Positions 57,063-57,666 of a stretch of 57,666 nucleotides of DNA are shown here, one piece after another (the stretch's first letter is position 1; each line of letters opens with the position of its first letter). Position numbers and translations under genes: made by a program. This stretch comes from Halococcus salifodinae DSM 8989 (GTDB lineage: Archaea > Halobacteriota > Halobacteria > Halobacteriales > Halococcaceae): the NCBI RefSeq assembly GCF_000336935.1, contig NZ_AOME01000078.1, forward strand, positions 9,160-66,825, read 5' to 3'. The notes beneath the pieces are model-generated. The model ran no database searches. It was not told the DNA's origin and was given only the letters and a program-made list of their open reading frames with translations.

Positions 57063-57666
57063 ATGATCGACGAGACGGTCGAGGAGATCCGAGAGATGCG
57101 GACCCACTCCTCCTCTGTGGTCGCCGTCAAGGCCGCCCACGCGCTCGAAACGCTGACCGAGCGGGAGTTCCGGAGCCTCGACGACTATCTCCGGGACGTC
57201 GAGCGCAACGCGACCGCACTCCGCCAGGCCAATCCCTCTCACGCCTCGCTCCAGAACACACAGCGCGAGATCGTCGACAGCGTAATGGACGCGGATCCCG
57301 CGGACATCGACGCCGCGAAAGCCCGCACCAGCGAGGCGATCCGCACCGTGATCGAGCGGGTCGAGATGGCCAAACGTCGGGCCGCGGAGTACGGCGCAGC
57401 CGCGATCGAGGACGGGATGACCGTCTTGACCCACGATTACTCCTCCACAGTGTTGGAGGCGATCGAGCTCGCGGCGCGCGACGGGGCCGCGATCGAAGTG
57501 TACGTGACCGAGGCGCGTCCGCGCTATCTCGGGCGCAAAAGCGCGCGCCCCCTCGCGGGGATCGACCGGGTCGAGCCACATCTGATCGTCGACAGCGCCT
57601 GTGGCCACTTCCTCTCCGAGTGCGACCGCGCTCTCTTCGGGATGGACTGCATCGTCGGTGACACCC
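57063..57666 (+). CDS. Ribose-1,5-bisphosphate isomerase (partial, 5' part)
   Basis: From ATG at 57063 the frame is open to the window end (201 codons). It begins MIDETVEEIREMRTHSSSVV, with ANPSHASLQNTQREIVDSVM, LTHDYSSTVLEAIELAARDG, VYVTEARPRYLGRKSARPLA and FGMDCIVGDT. This is the eIF2B-alpha-like family; in haloarchaea and Thermococcales the RHSSSVV and TEARP forms are ribose-1,5-bisphosphate isomerase of the archaeal NMP pathway, which feeds type III RuBisCO. An eIF2B-like annotation is the older alternative. An in-frame ATG lies three codons upstream (57054). Confidence 0.88.
   Translation, partial: MIDETVEEIREMRTHSSSVVAVKAAHALETLTEREFRSLDDYLRDVERNATALRQANPSHASLQNTQREIVDSVMDADPADIDAAKARTSEAIRTVIERVEMAKRRAAEYGAAAIEDGMTVLTHDYSSTVLEAIELAARDGAAIEVYVTEARPRYLGRKSARPLAGIDRVEPHLIVDSACGHFLSECDRALFGMDCIVGDT

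Overview
The window is chromosomal DNA of a haloarchaeon (class Halobacteria). The supporting signs are high GC, acidic proteins, Tat-dependent lipoproteins, leaderless genes with a TATA box 25-33 nt before the start codon, an intron-bearing elongator tRNA-Met, and archaeal histone, RPA, aIF2-beta, archease/RtcB and Azf genes. The genus cannot be fixed from the sequence. About 57 protein genes, four tRNAs, one frameshifted protease gene and several gene remnants are annotated. No rRNA, CRISPR array or intact insertion sequence was seen.

Layout. 1-10.9 kb is an aa3-type terminal oxidase locus: a heme A/O synthase fusion, coxB, coxC, coxA, several small membrane proteins including a 28-residue one, and a 1082-residue FAD/Fe-S 2-hydroxyacid dehydrogenase placed between coxB and coxC. 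10.9-12.3 kb holds a lipoprotein and a UspA protein. 12.4-18.6 kb is a complete Liv-type ABC importer operon ending in a thioredoxin-like gene, followed by acetyl-CoA synthetase, methylmalonyl-CoA mutase large subunit and a cystathionine gamma-synthase/lyase family enzyme (18.7-24.1 kb). 24.5-30.4 kb has an ABC-2 exporter, a CBS-ParB protein, a TrkA_N-DHH protein and a type II NADH dehydrogenase. 30.4-31.05 kb holds tRNA-Met (intron) and tRNA-Asn with an unusual hairpin array between them. 31.1-35.4 kb is an information-processing block: cca, histone deacetylase, histone, RPA. 35.8-37.4 kb is a subtilase with a broken reading frame.

38.3-40.5 kb is a small accessory island bounded by tRNA-Arg and two displaced copies of its 3' part. 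It carries a truncated gene, a long inverted repeat and a two-gene operon whose first product may have a tRNA-guanine-transglycosylase-like (DpdA-like) fold. 40.5-57.7 kb is a gene-dense housekeeping region: Azf glucose-6-phosphate dehydrogenase, aIF2-beta, MptD, a MazG-like protein, a creatininase-family protein, an ABC exporter, tRNA-Val, an acetyltransferase, DUF502, archease and RtcB, a 5'-nucleotidase-like enzyme and the start of ribose-1,5-bisphosphate isomerase.

The best candidates for something undescribed are: (a) six different palindromes in a row, each close to 10+3+10 nt, spaced 25-29 nt and joined by alternating constant linkers, between tRNA-Met and tRNA-Asn; (b) the repeated finding that tRNA 3' ends (Asn, Val, Arg) have displaced echo copies next to structured DNA; (c) the tRNA-Arg island with its TGT-like gene; and (d) the G8 frameshift that separates a Tat signal from an otherwise intact subtilase catalytic domain.
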